Made by a program: the position numbers and the translations under genes. A DNA stretch of 64,000 nucleotides, from assembly GCF_001514495.1 (NCBI RefSeq), contig NZ_BCNM01000005.1, forward strand, positions 124,001-188,000. Reading direction: 5' to 3'. Under the pieces are notes generated by a model. It worked only from the letters and a program-made list of their open reading frames with translations. It was not told the DNA's origin and ran no database searches. This stretch comes from Paenibacillus pabuli NBRC 13638 (GTDB taxonomy: Bacteria > Bacillota > Bacilli > Paenibacillales > Paenibacillaceae). This document shows positions 8,732 to 17,590 of this stretch, piece after piece; the first letter of the stretch is position 1, and each line of letters opens with the position of its first letter.

Positions 8732-9367
8732 ATGAATTCGCGTGCCATTTTGATCAATATCATCGTGATTCTGGTGATTCTGGGTGCCGGAGCAGCCGGG
8801 ATCTACTATTACAACCAATCTACCAGTTATGTCAAAACCGATAATGCGCTTGTAACCGGGCAGCCTATCTCGGTAGCTTCCGCTGTAAGCGGCGAGCTTC
8901 GATCGTGGAAAGGCGAGATTGGTACATCCTTTAATGCAGGCGATAGCCTGGGTACCGTCTCCGCTGCAGGTAAATCTACACCTGTTACGATGCCGGTTAA
9001 TGGTACGATTGTACAGCAGACTGCTGTGGAAAATTCGCTTGTATCTGCCGGAACCCCCCTCGCAAGGGCTTATGATTTCAATAACCTATACGTAACGGCC
9101 AATGTGGAAGAGACCGTAATTGATAAGATTAAAACCGGTCAGATCGTGGATGTGTATGTTGATGCTTTTCCTGATACCACATTGACGGGTAAAGTGGACC
9201 AGATCGGACTTGCCACTGCCTCGTCCTTCTCACTGCTGCCATCTTCGAATACCAATGCGAATTACACCAAAGTCACTCAAGTTATCCCGATCATCATTAC
9301 CATTGAAGGATATAAAGGACTGGGTGTAGTTCCCGGCATGAGCGCTACTGTGCGCGTTCATATTTAA
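8732..9367 (+). CDS. HlyD/EmrA-type efflux adaptor protein
   Basis: Membrane fusion-like protein of 211 residues: one N-terminal transmembrane helix (about 6-27), then a biotinyl-lipoyl-like half (YVKTDNALVTGQPISVASAVSGEL ... ), a short connecting piece and a beta-barrel part (NLYVTANVEETVIDKIKTGQ). It is shorter than Gram-negative EmrA because the coiled-coil hairpin is almost absent, as in other Gram-positive versions. The start at 8732 is preceded by GAGGAGG at 10 bases; ATG 8723 is too close to that site. It lies 8 bases before the DHA2 pump, so the pair forms an efflux unit. Confidence 0.9.
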   Translation: MNSRAILINIIVILVILGAGAAGIYYYNQSTSYVKTDNALVTGQPISVASAVSGELRSWKGEIGTSFNAGDSLGTVSAAGKSTPVTMPVNGTIVQQTAVENSLVSAGTPLARAYDFNNLYVTANVEETVIDKIKTGQIVDVYVDAFPDTTLTGKVDQIGLATASSFSLLPSSNTNANYTKVTQVIPIIITIEGYKGLGVVPGMSATVRVHI

Positions 9368-9375
9368 GGCTGCTG

Positions 9376-10926
9376 ATGGACAATCAAAATAATCAACTGC
9401 CCCTTGGGAAAACCATCGCTGTCTTGCTGCTTGGTGCGTTTATCGCCATTCTGAACCAGACTTTGCTTAATGTAGCCATTCCGCATCTGATGAATGATTT
9501 TAACGTCTCGGCTACGACGGTGCAGTGGCTGTCCACGGCTTATTTGTTGGTGAACGGTGTACTTATTCCGATTACCGCCTACTTAATCGAGTCCTATGGG
9601 ACTCGCAAATTGTTCGTAACAGCCATGCTGCTGTTTACCCTCGGTTCTCTGATCTGTGCCATCAGTCCGGGGTTTACCGTCATGCTTATCGGACGAATTG
9701 TTCAAGCCAGTGGAGCTGGCATTATTATGCCTCTCGTTATGAACGTATTTCTGACCGTGTTTCCTCCAGAGAAAAGAGGAACGGCCATGGGGACGATGGG
9801 TATTGCCATGATGTTCGCTCCGGCCATCGGTCCAACTCTATCCGGTTGGATTGTGGAGCATTATACATGGCGTATTTTGTTCTACATGGTCATTCCGCTC
9901 GCCTTGCTCGATATTTTGTTCGCCTTTATCTGGCTAAGAAACGTGTCCAAGCTGACTTCGCCAAAATTTGATGGCTTTGGTGCACTATTCTCCACTATCG
10001 GTTTCGGATTTCTGCTCTATGGATTCAGCTCTGCCGGAGATAAAGGCTGGACCAGCGCGACGGTGCTGCTAACATTGATTATCGGTGTGCTTTTTATCGC
10101 CTTCTTTGTACTCCGAGAGACGGCCATGAAGAATCCACTGCTGGAATTTCGGGTGTTCAAATACGATATTTTCACCATCTCGACACTCGTCAGTGCAACG
10201 ATAAACATGGCACTCTTTGGCGGGATGCTGCTGCTGCCGATTTATTTACAAAACATACGGGGATTCTCTCCTCTACAATCGGGGCTGCTGCTGCTGCCTG
10301 GTGCATTGTTAATGGGCGTTATGTCTCCCATCTCTGGTGCCCTGTTTGACCGGATTGGCTCTCGCCCCTTGGCCATTGTCGGTTTGATCATTACGGCCAT
10401 TTCCACATTTGAGTTCAGCAAATTGACGGGTGAGACACCCTATGGTCATATCATGATGCTATACACCTTGCGGAGTTTTGGCATGTCCATGCTCATGATG
10501 TCCGTCCAGACCGAGGGCCTGAACCAGTTACCCCCTCATCTCACCAGTCATGGCACAGCCATGTCCAATACAGTCAGGCAGGTCGCAGGTTCGATCGGGA
10601 CAGCCCTGCTGATCACGGTGATGGCAACACGTGCAGGCATTCATTTGGCAGATTACAGCAACACCGTGACGACAACCAATGTGGCGCTGACGGAGCAGGT
10701 GGGTATGCTCGGCACACAGATGGCAACCGCCGCTGGAATGCCGGCAGAACAAGGTTCTAGTCTCGCATTACAGCAGCTCTATGGTATCGCTGTTCAGACG
10801 TCAACGATTGAAGGCATTAATGATGCGTTCATTGTAGCAACCTGGATTTCGATCATTGGCCTGTTTCTCTCGCTGTTCCTGCGGCGTGCGCGTTCCCGGC
10901 CTCGTCCAGTCAAGCGAGACCACTAA
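9376..10926 (+). CDS. DHA2 family drug:H+ antiporter (EmrB/QacA type)
   Basis: Inner-membrane exporter of 516 residues with about 14 hydrophobic segments. Typical DHA2 motifs are present: LNQTLLNVAIPHLMNDF in TM1, WLSTAYLLVNGVLIPITAYL in TM2, GRIVQASGAGIIMPL, and motif C (GTAMGTMGIAMMFAPAIGPT). It is expected to use proton-motive force to expel hydrophobic or cationic compounds together with the adaptor encoded just upstream. The substrate is not predictable. The operon ends at the stem-loop at 10996-11031. Confidence 0.94.
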   Translation: MDNQNNQLPLGKTIAVLLLGAFIAILNQTLLNVAIPHLMNDFNVSATTVQWLSTAYLLVNGVLIPITAYLIESYGTRKLFVTAMLLFTLGSLICAISPGFTVMLIGRIVQASGAGIIMPLVMNVFLTVFPPEKRGTAMGTMGIAMMFAPAIGPTLSGWIVEHYTWRILFYMVIPLALLDILFAFIWLRNVSKLTSPKFDGFGALFSTIGFGFLLYGFSSAGDKGWTSATVLLTLIIGVLFIAFFVLRETAMKNPLLEFRVFKYDIFTISTLVSATINMALFGGMLLLPIYLQNIRGFSPLQSGLLLLPGALLMGVMSPISGALFDRIGSRPLAIVGLIITAISTFEFSKLTGETPYGHIMMLYTLRSFGMSMLMMSVQTEGLNQLPPHLTSHGTAMSNTVRQVAGSIGTALLITVMATRAGIHLADYSNTVTTTNVALTEQVGMLGTQMATAAGMPAEQGSSLALQQLYGIAVQTSTIEGINDAFIVATWISIIGLFLSLFLRRARSRPRPVKRDH

Positions 10927-10965
10927 CGCTGCAATTTCCTCTCTTCATCAGTCACTTTCAGCTTT

Positions 10966-10989
10966 CCGGCTAGGTTAGAACCTAACCGG
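10966..10989. repeat. Imperfect 24-bp inverted repeat
   Basis: CCGGCTAGGTT and AACCTAACCGG form 11-base arms with one mismatch, between the efflux pump stop and the main terminator. It may add to termination; no T-run follows it directly. Confidence 0.4.
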
Positions 10990-10995
10990 CATAAC

Positions 10996-11031
10996 AAAAA
11001 CCGCAAGTCTCACTGGAGACCTGCGGTTTTT
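10996..11031. terminator. Bidirectional terminator between the efflux operon and the deacetylase
   Basis: AAAAACCGCA pairs with TGCGGTTTTT, extended by GTCTC/GAGAC around an ACTG loop. A-run and T-run flank the stem, so it can stop transcription from both converging genes. Confidence 0.85.
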
Positions 11032-11038
11032 CACTTTT

Positions 11039-11815
11039 TCATGGACGCTTTGATGGTGATGTCATGTTATGTTTCGCCGCTTCTCTCGCCTTTACAGCCA
11101 GGAGTTCCGATACGGTTACAAAACGATATCCCTGTTCCTGAAGCTTGGGCAGAATCGTTTTCAGCGCAGTCACGGTCTGGGATTTGCCTTCCACCTTATC
11201 ATGGAACAAAACAATATCTCCATTACGTGCATTCTTCAGCACCTTGTTCACGATCGCTGATACGCCCGGAGAAGCCCAATCACGTGTGTCCTGATGCCAG
11301 GACCACAGCACAATGGTATATCCTTGTTGTTTTGCGGCCTGAATCACCATGTCATTATAATACCCGCCAGGTGGCCTGAACAATAAGGGCCGAGCTGCAC
11401 CGGCTTCCACAATGGATTTCTCTGCTTCGTTCATTTCAAGGCTGTACTTATCCGCCCGTGTCGATCTGACAGCGTACGTATGTGCATACGTATGATTGGC
11501 AATTTCATGTCCTTCTCGCTGCTCCTGCTGAATCAGTTCAGGAAACTTCTCCGCCCATTTGCCAAGCACAAAAAAAGTGCCTTTGGCCTGATACTGCTGG
11601 AGCAAAGCCAGAATCTGTGGAGTCTGAACCGGATCAGGTCCATCATCAAAGGTTAAGGCAATGAGTTTGTCATGCGTGGGGACCTCCCACACAATCTCTC
11701 CCCGTTCCTCATAATACTGCCGATTCTTTTGTGCAGGTTTGGCATAGGCAGTATGGCTGCCAAGCAAAATAATCAGGGTACACAATCCGATGCATCGGGC
11801 TGCCTTCAGGTTCAT
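11039..11815 (-). CDS. Polysaccharide deacetylase (NodB domain), secreted
   Basis: Exported enzyme of 258 residues. A signal peptide (about 1-25, ending HTAYA) precedes a NodB homology domain with the catalytic Asp motif IALTFDDGPDP, the metal-binding HEIANHTYAH and RPPGGYYNDMV, and a C-terminal VLFHD motif. These are the conserved motifs of carbohydrate esterase family 4, which removes N-acetyl groups from chitin-like chains or peptidoglycan. A role in peptidoglycan modification is likely but not shown by context. It is monocistronic, convergent with the efflux operon. Confidence 0.92.
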   Translation of the reverse strand: MNLKAARCIGLCTLIILLGSHTAYAKPAQKNRQYYEERGEIVWEVPTHDKLIALTFDDGPDPVQTPQILALLQQYQAKGTFFVLGKWAEKFPELIQQEQREGHEIANHTYAHTYAVRSTRADKYSLEMNEAEKSIVEAGAARPLLFRPPGGYYNDMVIQAAKQQGYTIVLWSWHQDTRDWASPGVSAIVNKVLKNARNGDIVLFHDKVEGKSQTVTALKTILPKLQEQGYRFVTVSELLAVKAREAAKHNMTSPSKRP

Positions 11816-11898
11816 GTTGATGTCCTCTCTTTATCTTCAAACGTAAACTCCTTGTTAGCATTTCCCGATTCATCAGAACTATTTATCGTGTAATCACA

Positions 11899-13923
11899 TT
11901 AAGTGTTTTTCAGCGCAGTAGCTTCCACATCATTGATAAATCGGCGGAGCTTAGCCGCTACATCCCGGTTGATTTCACCATTTTCGTATAGCTGCTGTAT
12001 CGTATTGCGCTGTTCCTGAATCGCCACCATTTGCAATTCCAGCTTCTCCTGATCAAATGGATCCTCGGTTTTCCCCTGGTTCCAGGTTCGTAATTTGGCA
12101 ATGACCCGTTCATATTTGGAGATGACCGAAAGTGCTACGATGCGGTTACTATCGTTCATATGAGCGCGGATCGACTGGATTGCCGCTTCAGAGGTACGCA
12201 GCTTCACTTGACGGAATAGATCTGCATTCTCCAGCATGAATGGTTGAGCCGGCTTCCGGGACCGATGGGTGAACACATGTCCAAGCATTCGCCCAATTTC
12301 ACTTAGTGAAAACATCATCTGAGTGTTGGCACGATTTGCAAGCATCATTTCTTTGCGATCCAGCCAGCTATTACATTTAAAGGCGGCTTCGGCCGCAATG
12401 ACATTTTCATCCATCATGTTCTCAATTTCCTTGCGTTCAGCTCGTGTACCGATGAGGTTAATGGCTGTTTCCTGTTTCAAAATGTCTTTGCGCTTATCGG
12501 CAGTTAGTTCACCAGCAGCTTGCCTGATATATTTCGAAAGATCGGAGACGACGGCAAGTGCAGCCGCTTTGTTCTCATCGTTCATCTCCGACTTGACTGC
12601 ACGAATGGCAGCATTAAGCATAATGTCTTGCGCTTTCCGCTCTGTTGTTAAAGGTGTGCCTTCTTCCACTTTCCCATCATTTTTGGCCAGTATCGGAAGA
12701 AACACACTTGCAGCGATCAGGGTGAACAGAATAACTCCTGCTGCCAGGAAAATAATGAGGTCCCGTTCAGGAAAAGGCGACCCGTCCTGGAGAATATAAG
12801 GAATGGAGAATGCCCCAGCCAGTGTTACTGCACCTCTCACACCTGATAACGTAATGATCATGATTTCTTTCAACCTGGGCTTTCCAATCGATGATTTCTT
12901 GAGAAAATGTTCATTGCCTTGCCAGAACAGATAAATCCAGATAAAACGCAGAACCAGTAACAGCAACGAAATTAATCCCACATACCCAAGTACTTGCAAG
13001 TTATCGAACGAAACGTTCTCAAAAATGGTACTCAGCACATCGGGAATCTGTACCCCCAGGATGACAAAGACCAATCCATTCAAAATAAATAAAATGACAG
13101 ACCAGGTGCTGGCAGACACCACCTGCATCTTCAGTTGTACCGATTCCGTGCGGTCACGCTCTATCGCGTGAATAATACCGCCCGCAACGACAGCCAGGAT
13201 ACCCGAAACACCGATCTCTTCGCTTACCAGATAAATGACGAACGGCGTCAAGATTTGCAGCAGCATATGAATGGTGACATCTTCCATACCCAGACGCCGT
13301 ATCCAGACGCCAAGTCGGATCAGCAGGAACGATAACAAAGCACCAATCAACAACCCGCCAATGGCGATAAGAAGGAAGCTGAATGACGCCTGTGTCAGGG
13401 AAAATACACCCGTAACCGTTGCGGCGATCGCAAATTTGAATGCCACCAGACCGGAGGCATCGTTCATTAATGCTTCACCCTCCAGAAGCCTATGTATGCT
13501 TTTTGGCAAATGAACTCGACCCGCCATGGCACCAACAGCTACCGCGTCTGTCGGAGACAGAATGGCCGCAAGTGCAAAAGCCGCAGGCAGCGGAATGGTT
13601 GGAATAAGCCAATGAATTGCGTATCCAGCTACCACCACAGTCACAAACACAAGCCCGAGCGCCAGCAGCAGGATGGGTGCCCTCAGATTCCACAACTCGT
13701 GCCTTGGCGTTCGTTTGCCATCATTGTATAGCAAGGGCGCGATAAAGAGGACAAAAAACAATTCCGGATTCAGTGGCAAATGCACCCCAGCAGGCAGCAG
13801 TGCAATGGCTACCCCAAGTACAATTTGAATCAGCGGAACGGGGATAAATGGCACGAACCGGTTCAAAATATTCGATAAACCGATCAGTACCAACAAAACA
13901 AGTACGGCAATAAACAGTTCCAT
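11899..13923 (-). CDS. CPA1 family Na+/H+ antiporter with cytoplasmic tail (NhaK-like)
   Basis: Membrane antiporter of 674 residues. The first 420 or so residues hold about 12 hydrophobic segments with the CPA1 ion-binding region (ILSPTDAVAVGAMAG ... EGEALMNDASGLVAF). A hydrophilic, helix-rich C-terminal tail of about 250 residues follows. Length and layout match Bacillus NhaK (YvgP), which exchanges monovalent cations for protons. The start at 13923 is preceded by AAGGGA; the ATG 13 codons upstream lacks a site. It is monocistronic and probably supports pH and salt homeostasis. Confidence 0.93.
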   Translation of the reverse strand: MELFIAVLVLLVLIGLSNILNRFVPFIPVPLIQIVLGVAIALLPAGVHLPLNPELFFVLFIAPLLYNDGKRTPRHELWNLRAPILLLALGLVFVTVVVAGYAIHWLIPTIPLPAAFALAAILSPTDAVAVGAMAGRVHLPKSIHRLLEGEALMNDASGLVAFKFAIAATVTGVFSLTQASFSFLLIAIGGLLIGALLSFLLIRLGVWIRRLGMEDVTIHMLLQILTPFVIYLVSEEIGVSGILAVVAGGIIHAIERDRTESVQLKMQVVSASTWSVILFILNGLVFVILGVQIPDVLSTIFENVSFDNLQVLGYVGLISLLLLVLRFIWIYLFWQGNEHFLKKSSIGKPRLKEIMIITLSGVRGAVTLAGAFSIPYILQDGSPFPERDLIIFLAAGVILFTLIAASVFLPILAKNDGKVEEGTPLTTERKAQDIMLNAAIRAVKSEMNDENKAAALAVVSDLSKYIRQAAGELTADKRKDILKQETAINLIGTRAERKEIENMMDENVIAAEAAFKCNSWLDRKEMMLANRANTQMMFSLSEIGRMLGHVFTHRSRKPAQPFMLENADLFRQVKLRTSEAAIQSIRAHMNDSNRIVALSVISKYERVIAKLRTWNQGKTEDPFDQEKLELQMVAIQEQRNTIQQLYENGEINRDVAAKLRRFINDVEATALKNT

Positions 13924-14136
13924 GATGACAATCCCTTCCGCATAATAAAGTGGTAGATGCAATTGTGTGTACCTTATTTTAACATAAACCGAGATTGGTT
14001 ATAAAAATGTTGTCATATCCATTTCTCAATTCATACAGAGAAGTTCAGCCATCGTTGAAGATTTCTGATTGATTCTGTATATAAGATGTTACAATATGCT
14101 CAGGACAATACCCGTTTGGAAAGGAACTTGGAATCT

Positions 14137-14436
14137 ATGGCATTTGGAATTAAACGGCAGGAGTTAGCCGAGTGGAAGGAACGTGTATCTCGCGGCGAGC
14201 TTGCCTATCTCACTCATTTCTGGATTGACAACCGTTTTCCCGGCATTACCAGTGTGACCAAAGTAGGTTGTGCTGATTTGAAACGGCTTGAAGACTGGTG
14301 CAAGGAACACGAGCTGAACCCACGTTATATTCATCGGCGTCAGCCTTTCCCACATTTTGATCTGCTTGGCGAGAAACAGAAGGAGATTCTGATTCAGGAA
14401 GGTCTGACCGATCATCTTCAGCGATTCCATATATGA
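14137..14436 (+). CDS. yneQ: YneQ family protein
   Basis: Cytoplasmic protein of 99 residues starting MAFGIKRQELAEWKERV, in line with Bacillus YneQ; it shares the family stretches AYLTHFWIDNRFPGI and FPHFDLLGEKQKEIL. The ATG at 14137 is preceded by AAAGGAA; a longer reading from 14086 is not supported. The function is unknown. It is convergent with the MarR gene and shares its terminator. Confidence 0.85.
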   Translation: MAFGIKRQELAEWKERVSRGELAYLTHFWIDNRFPGITSVTKVGCADLKRLEDWCKEHELNPRYIHRRQPFPHFDLLGEKQKEILIQEGLTDHLQRFHI

Positions 14437-14443
14437 TTAAAAA

Positions 14444-14502
14444 AGCGCCAACCTTCAAGGTTCATGTCCCTCAGTGGGAATGAAATCTTAAAGGCTGGCG
14501 CT
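14444..14502. terminator. Terminator between yneQ and the MarR gene
   Basis: AGCGCCAACCTT pairs with AAGGCTGGCGCT, leaving one bulged base, across a 35-base loop. TTAAAAA precedes it on the plus strand and gives a T-run for the minus-strand gene. Confidence 0.7.
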
Positions 14503-14518
14503 CTCCAATATGCATCTT

Positions 14519-15001
14519 TTAACGATGTGTTTGCTCCAATGCTTTCATTTTCTCCAGCAGTTTCAACTCAATCTTCTTGATCATGGCAAACATCTGGAGT
14601 TGTTCTTCCTCCGTAAGCGCCTGCAGCAGCTCCCACGTCATCCGGCCGCGATTGTTAATCAATGTTTTTGCAAGCTTCTCCCCATCTTCCGTTAAGGACA
14701 GCCATACAATTCTTCGATCCTCTTCACTGCGCACCCGCTGGATCAAACCTTCGCTCTCCAGTTGATTTAGCACAATCGTGGTTGCTCCAGAAGATAAACT
14801 GAGTTGTCTTGCCACATCAACAGCCATACAGCGTTCTTCACGTAAAATCATGCCCAATATATGACTTTTCGTCGGATTCAGTTTGCAGTTTGTTTCATTC
14901 TTCTGTTGTTGATCCAATACTTTATTTTTATATCTAAAGAAGGCCTCCAACAATTGATCGACATTTGCCAATTGAGAGTTCCGCTCCGTATCCGGGCTCA
15001 T
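14519..15001 (-). CDS. MarR family transcriptional regulator
   Basis: Winged-helix regulator of 160 residues. The helix-turn-helix is visible as CMAVDVARQLSLSSGATTIVL, followed by the wing LIQRVRSEEDRRIVWLSLTEDG, which is diagnostic of the family. AGGGGG lies 8 bases before the ATG. It is divergent from a flavodoxin-fold oxidoreductase gene 189 bases away. MarR proteins commonly repress a divergent redox or efflux gene, so control of the neighbour is a reasonable inference. The ligand is unknown. Confidence 0.93.
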   Translation of the reverse strand: MSPDTERNSQLANVDQLLEAFFRYKNKVLDQQQKNETNCKLNPTKSHILGMILREERCMAVDVARQLSLSSGATTIVLNQLESEGLIQRVRSEEDRRIVWLSLTEDGEKLAKTLINNRGRMTWELLQALTEEEQLQMFAMIKKIELKLLEKMKALEQTHR

Positions 15002-15143
15002 AAACGTTCCCCCTGCCTTTGATCATAACCTAACTAATATTGTAACATATTTGCACTATTTTGTTTGTGAAAAATGCGCTTGTTGCCCATAACCCTTTAC
15101 TTGTCTGTAAAGCTCATGCTTATTTTGGGGTTTCATGTGACAA

Positions 15144-15156
15144 GCTATCTAATAGC
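15144..15156. promoter_or_regulatory. Small inverted repeat before the flavodoxin gene (possible operator)
   Basis: GCTAT and ATAGC are separated by CTA, 35 bases before the GTG start. The arms are short, so this could be chance. The MarR gene next door is the candidate binder. Confidence 0.25.
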
Positions 15157-15190
15157 ATGAACAGATAACCACTAAAGGAGGGATCAAGCA

Positions 15191-15715
15191 GTGAACATCT
15201 ATATTGTTTTCGATAGTGAGGGCGGACATACCCGCGCACTTGCCGAGTCCATTGCGGCAGGCGCAGCCAGTGTACACGGCGCAACGATTCACCTGCATTC
15301 CACAGAAGAAGCCGACATTTACAAGCTGGTGGAGATGGACGCCATTATCTGGGGTTGTCCTGGTCATTTTGGTTCCATCAGCTCCGGTTTGAAAAAGTGG
15401 ATCGACAAATTAGGCTACCTTTGGGCGGAAGGCAAACTGGTAGACAAAGTTGGTGCCGTATTCTGCACCATCGCCACAGAGCATGGTGGTCTGGAATCCA
15501 CTCTGATTCATTTGCTGACACCCATGCTTCATCAGGGCATGATTATCACTGGATTGCCCGGTAACTTTGCAGATAACGCCTTATATGGCTCCTATTATGG
15601 TGTTGGTGTGACTTGTCCCGTTGATCGTGATCAGATGCTTAGTGACCAGGGTATTGCCCTGGGTAAAGCTCTGGGAGAGCGCGTGGCACGTATAACGAAC
15701 CGACTGATCACTTAG
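15191..15715 (+). CDS. Flavodoxin-fold NAD(P)H-dependent oxidoreductase (WrbA-like)
   Basis: Cytoplasmic FMN protein of 174 residues. The N-terminus [19 protein letters not shown] is the flavodoxin phosphate-binding loop, and [20 protein letters not shown] and [13 protein letters not shown] match the WrbA/quinone-reductase family. It is expected to reduce quinones by two electrons and protect against redox stress. The start is a GTG with AAAGGAGG 9 bases upstream. It is divergent from a MarR regulator and ends before a strong stem-loop. Confidence 0.9.
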   Translation: MNIYIVFDSEGGHTRALAESIAAGAASVHGATIHLHSTEEADIYKLVEMDAIIWGCPGHFGSISSGLKKWIDKLGYLWAEGKLVDKVGAVFCTIATEHGGLESTLIHLLTPMLHQGMIITGLPGNFADNALYGSYYGVGVTCPVDRDQMLSDQGIALGKALGERVARITNRLIT

Positions 15716-15755
15716 AATTCTTAAACGAGTTCTGTTTAACAAAACCACACTTATA

Positions 15756-15801
15756 TCAAGCCTGCGATTATTCTGCAGAAGCAGAGGGGTAGCAGGCTTG
15801 A
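15756..15801 (+). terminator. Stem-loop after the flavodoxin gene
   Basis: TCAAGCCTGC and GCAGGCTTGA are perfect 10-base arms with a 26-base loop. The trailing sequence is only moderately T-rich. Confidence 0.65.
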
Positions 15802-15834
15802 ACTTTCCTTAAATGGAGAATTTAAAACCATCTA

Positions 15835-15864
15835 TTGCAATATGTTAATTCGTTTGTTTATAAT
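15835..15864 (+). promoter_or_regulatory. Predicted promoter of the FAD monooxygenase gene
   Basis: TTGCAA and a perfect TATAAT are separated by 18 bases, about 105 bases before the ATG. The -35 lies inside the palindrome TATTGCAATA (15833-15843), which could be a repressor site. Confidence 0.5.
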
Positions 15865-15879
15865 AGCGTATATCATCTA

Positions 15880-15897
15880 AGTTACTTTTAGTTACTT
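15880..15897. repeat. Tandem GTTACTT direct repeat in the leader of the monooxygenase gene
   Basis: AGTTACTT occurs twice, 10 bases apart, so both copies face the same side of the helix. It sits about 20-30 bases after the predicted -10 element, where a repressor could block transcription. Confidence 0.35.
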
Positions 15898-15968
15898 AAT
15901 GATTTTTGTAAATTTGTTATTATAAAGTAATACGATTTTATCCATTATATTGCAAGGGAATTTTACAC

Positions 15969-17075
15969 ATGAATCAGAATACACATTTGAAAACAGACGT
16001 ATGTATTGTGGGAGCCGGACCAGGTGGAGCGCTGCTCTCATTTCTGTTGAACCAGCAGGGAATATCGACCATTCTGATCGAGCGCCAACCGCATCTGCTC
16101 AAGTCATTTCGCGGGGAAGTGCTTAATCAGGATGGCGAAGATTTATTGAAAAAGCACGGATTGTACTCTTTGGTCGCGAAGCGTGGTGTTCTTCCTTTGG
16201 AGGAGATTCAGTACTGGGAGAATGGTCAGATTATTCATACGATTACCCCGGATAAGCAGGAATCACATGTAGGCATTCATGTGCCGCAGGATCATCTGCT
16301 GGAAGTCATTGTGTCACAATCGCGGACACTGGGGAATGAACCTATTCTTTTCAATACCGTTATGACTGGATTGTTACGTGATAAAACAGACCAGACGGTT
16401 GGCATCAACATTCGGCAAGAAGGAAGACCGGCTTCGATTGAAGCAGCTGTTATTGTTGGTGCAGATGGCAGATATTCAGCTGTACGCAAACATGTGGGTC
16501 TGACCCCCGATATCCGTAAACATGGGTACGACCTGTTATGGGCTCGAATTCCTGCTCCGGCAGGCTGGGAACCCGCTGTTCGAATGGCCAGCATGGATGG
16601 TCAGCAGCTGGCGCTATTCTCCCAATTTGGAGGGTATGTGCAGATCGGATGGAATATACCACAAGGGGCATTCTCCAAGCTGCGCGAACAGCCTTTCGCT
16701 CCGTTTGTACAGCAACTTGTGGCAGCCTTCCCCTGTCTCGCTGATTCGGTAGCCGAACATATTCGGACCTGGAGTGATTTTGTTTTGTTATCCGTAGAGA
16801 GCAGTTTTGCCGAATCGTGGGCGCAGGGCAATGTAGTATTGCTCGGCGATGCGGCACACACGATGACTCCGACGGGTGCATTTGGATTAAATGCAGCACT
16901 GGAAGATGCAGATGCGCTCTCCAAGTTGCTTATTGCGATGTCAGATAATCAATTCAAATCCACAGAACAATTGCAGATGCTGCAAGCTATCCGTGGAGAA
17001 AAAGTGAAACGGCAGTTGGCCCGACAACTTGAAATGGAATCTTCATTCCAGCAGCGGTACGAATCTTTTCAATAA
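15969..17075 (+). CDS. FAD-dependent monooxygenase (PHBH/UbiH-like)
   Basis: Flavoprotein of 368 residues in the aromatic hydroxylase family. Visible motifs are the N-terminal dinucleotide-binding GAGPGGALLSFLLNQQG, the DG motif (VGADGRYSAVRK) and the second FAD motif GDAAHTMTPTGAFGLNAALEDA. It should hydroxylate an aromatic or polyketide-like substrate with NAD(P)H and oxygen, or act in drug inactivation; the substrate is unknown. AAGGGA precedes the ATG. It stands alone, with a promoter and tandem repeats upstream that suggest regulated expression. Confidence 0.92.
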   Translation: MNQNTHLKTDVCIVGAGPGGALLSFLLNQQGISTILIERQPHLLKSFRGEVLNQDGEDLLKKHGLYSLVAKRGVLPLEEIQYWENGQIIHTITPDKQESHVGIHVPQDHLLEVIVSQSRTLGNEPILFNTVMTGLLRDKTDQTVGINIRQEGRPASIEAAVIVGADGRYSAVRKHVGLTPDIRKHGYDLLWARIPAPAGWEPAVRMASMDGQQLALFSQFGGYVQIGWNIPQGAFSKLREQPFAPFVQQLVAAFPCLADSVAEHIRTWSDFVLLSVESSFAESWAQGNVVLLGDAAHTMTPTGAFGLNAALEDADALSKLLIAMSDNQFKSTEQLQMLQAIRGEKVKRQLARQLEMESSFQQRYESFQ

Positions 17076-17105
17076 TCAATGGCTTTTCCAATAGTAGACA
17101 TCGCC

Positions 17106-17154
17106 AAACAGCCGTTCACTTCCTTCGTCCTTCAGGAAGCAATCGGCTGTTTTT
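17106..17154 (+). terminator. Terminator after the monooxygenase gene
   Basis: AAACAGCCG pairs with CGGCTGTTT and an inner CTTCCT/AGGAAG pair extends the hairpin. TTTT follows on the plus strand. Confidence 0.8.
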
Positions 17155-17183
17155 GGTTTTTCAGTTTGTGATCTGATTCTAAC

Positions 17184-17513
17184 TTATTTAATTAACTTAT
17201 TTATAGTTATCATCAGTTCATCCAAAACCTCGTTATCGCCTTCTGAAATTCGTTCAACGACACAGCTTTTCATATGATCTTCCAATAGTTGCTTTCCTAC
17301 TCCATTCAACGCAGATTGAATGGAGGCAATTTGATGCAATACGTCATCACAATACGTATCCTTCTCAATCATTCCTTTTACTCCACGCACTTGCCCTTCA
17401 ATCCGGTTCAACCGGCTAATTAATTTCCGCTTTGTACTCTCAGAATGATGGCTTTTCCGTTTATTTGAAGAGGTGTGGTCACATGAAGCAGCCTCAAGTA
17501 TCGTATTATCCAT
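17184..17513 (-). CDS. csoR: Copper-sensing repressor CsoR
   Basis: All-helical metal-responsive repressor of 109 residues. The family core RLNRIEGQVRGVKGMIEKDTYC is followed by VLHQIASIQSALNGVGKQLLEDHMKSCV. The Cu(I) ligands of CsoR, Cys in DTYC, His in EDH and Cys in KSC, are all present, which favours copper over the formaldehyde or nickel branches. Binding of Cu(I) releases the protein from GC-rich operators. The start at 17513 has AAAGGAG 9 bases upstream. An operator-like element sits in its own promoter (17535-17564). It is the last gene of the copper island in the direction of transcription, an odd place for the regulator; see the remnant at 22776-22907. Confidence 0.93.
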   Translation of the reverse strand: MDNTILEAASCDHTSSNKRKSHHSESTKRKLISRLNRIEGQVRGVKGMIEKDTYCDDVLHQIASIQSALNGVGKQLLEDHMKSCVVERISEGDNEVLDELMITINKLIK

Positions 17514-17534
17514 GTAGATCAACTCCTTTATTAC

Positions 17535-17564
17535 ACATTACCACCCCCTCCTAACCCATGTAAA
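17535..17564 (-). promoter_or_regulatory. csoR promoter with CsoR-type operator in the spacer
   Basis: On the minus strand TTTACA (-35) and TAATGT (-10, poor) are separated by 18 bases, and the spacer is G-rich (TGGGTTAGGAGGGGGTGG). The G-rich spacer resembles those at 22705-22734 and 22973-23001. This suggests CsoR autoregulation. Confidence 0.45.
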
Positions 17565-17590
17565 GGGAGCAAGAAGTATCATGGTACGTG

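Noticed and set aside
8575..8763. A 62-codon open frame on the minus strand between two divergent genes
   Set aside because: It overlaps the start of the efflux adaptor gene, has no ribosome site and its translation is low-complexity hydrophobic.
12323..12799. A 158-codon open frame rich in Ser, Ala and Arg opposite the Na+/H+ antiporter
   Set aside because: The composition reflects the complementary strand of the antiporter tail; no ribosome site or family match.
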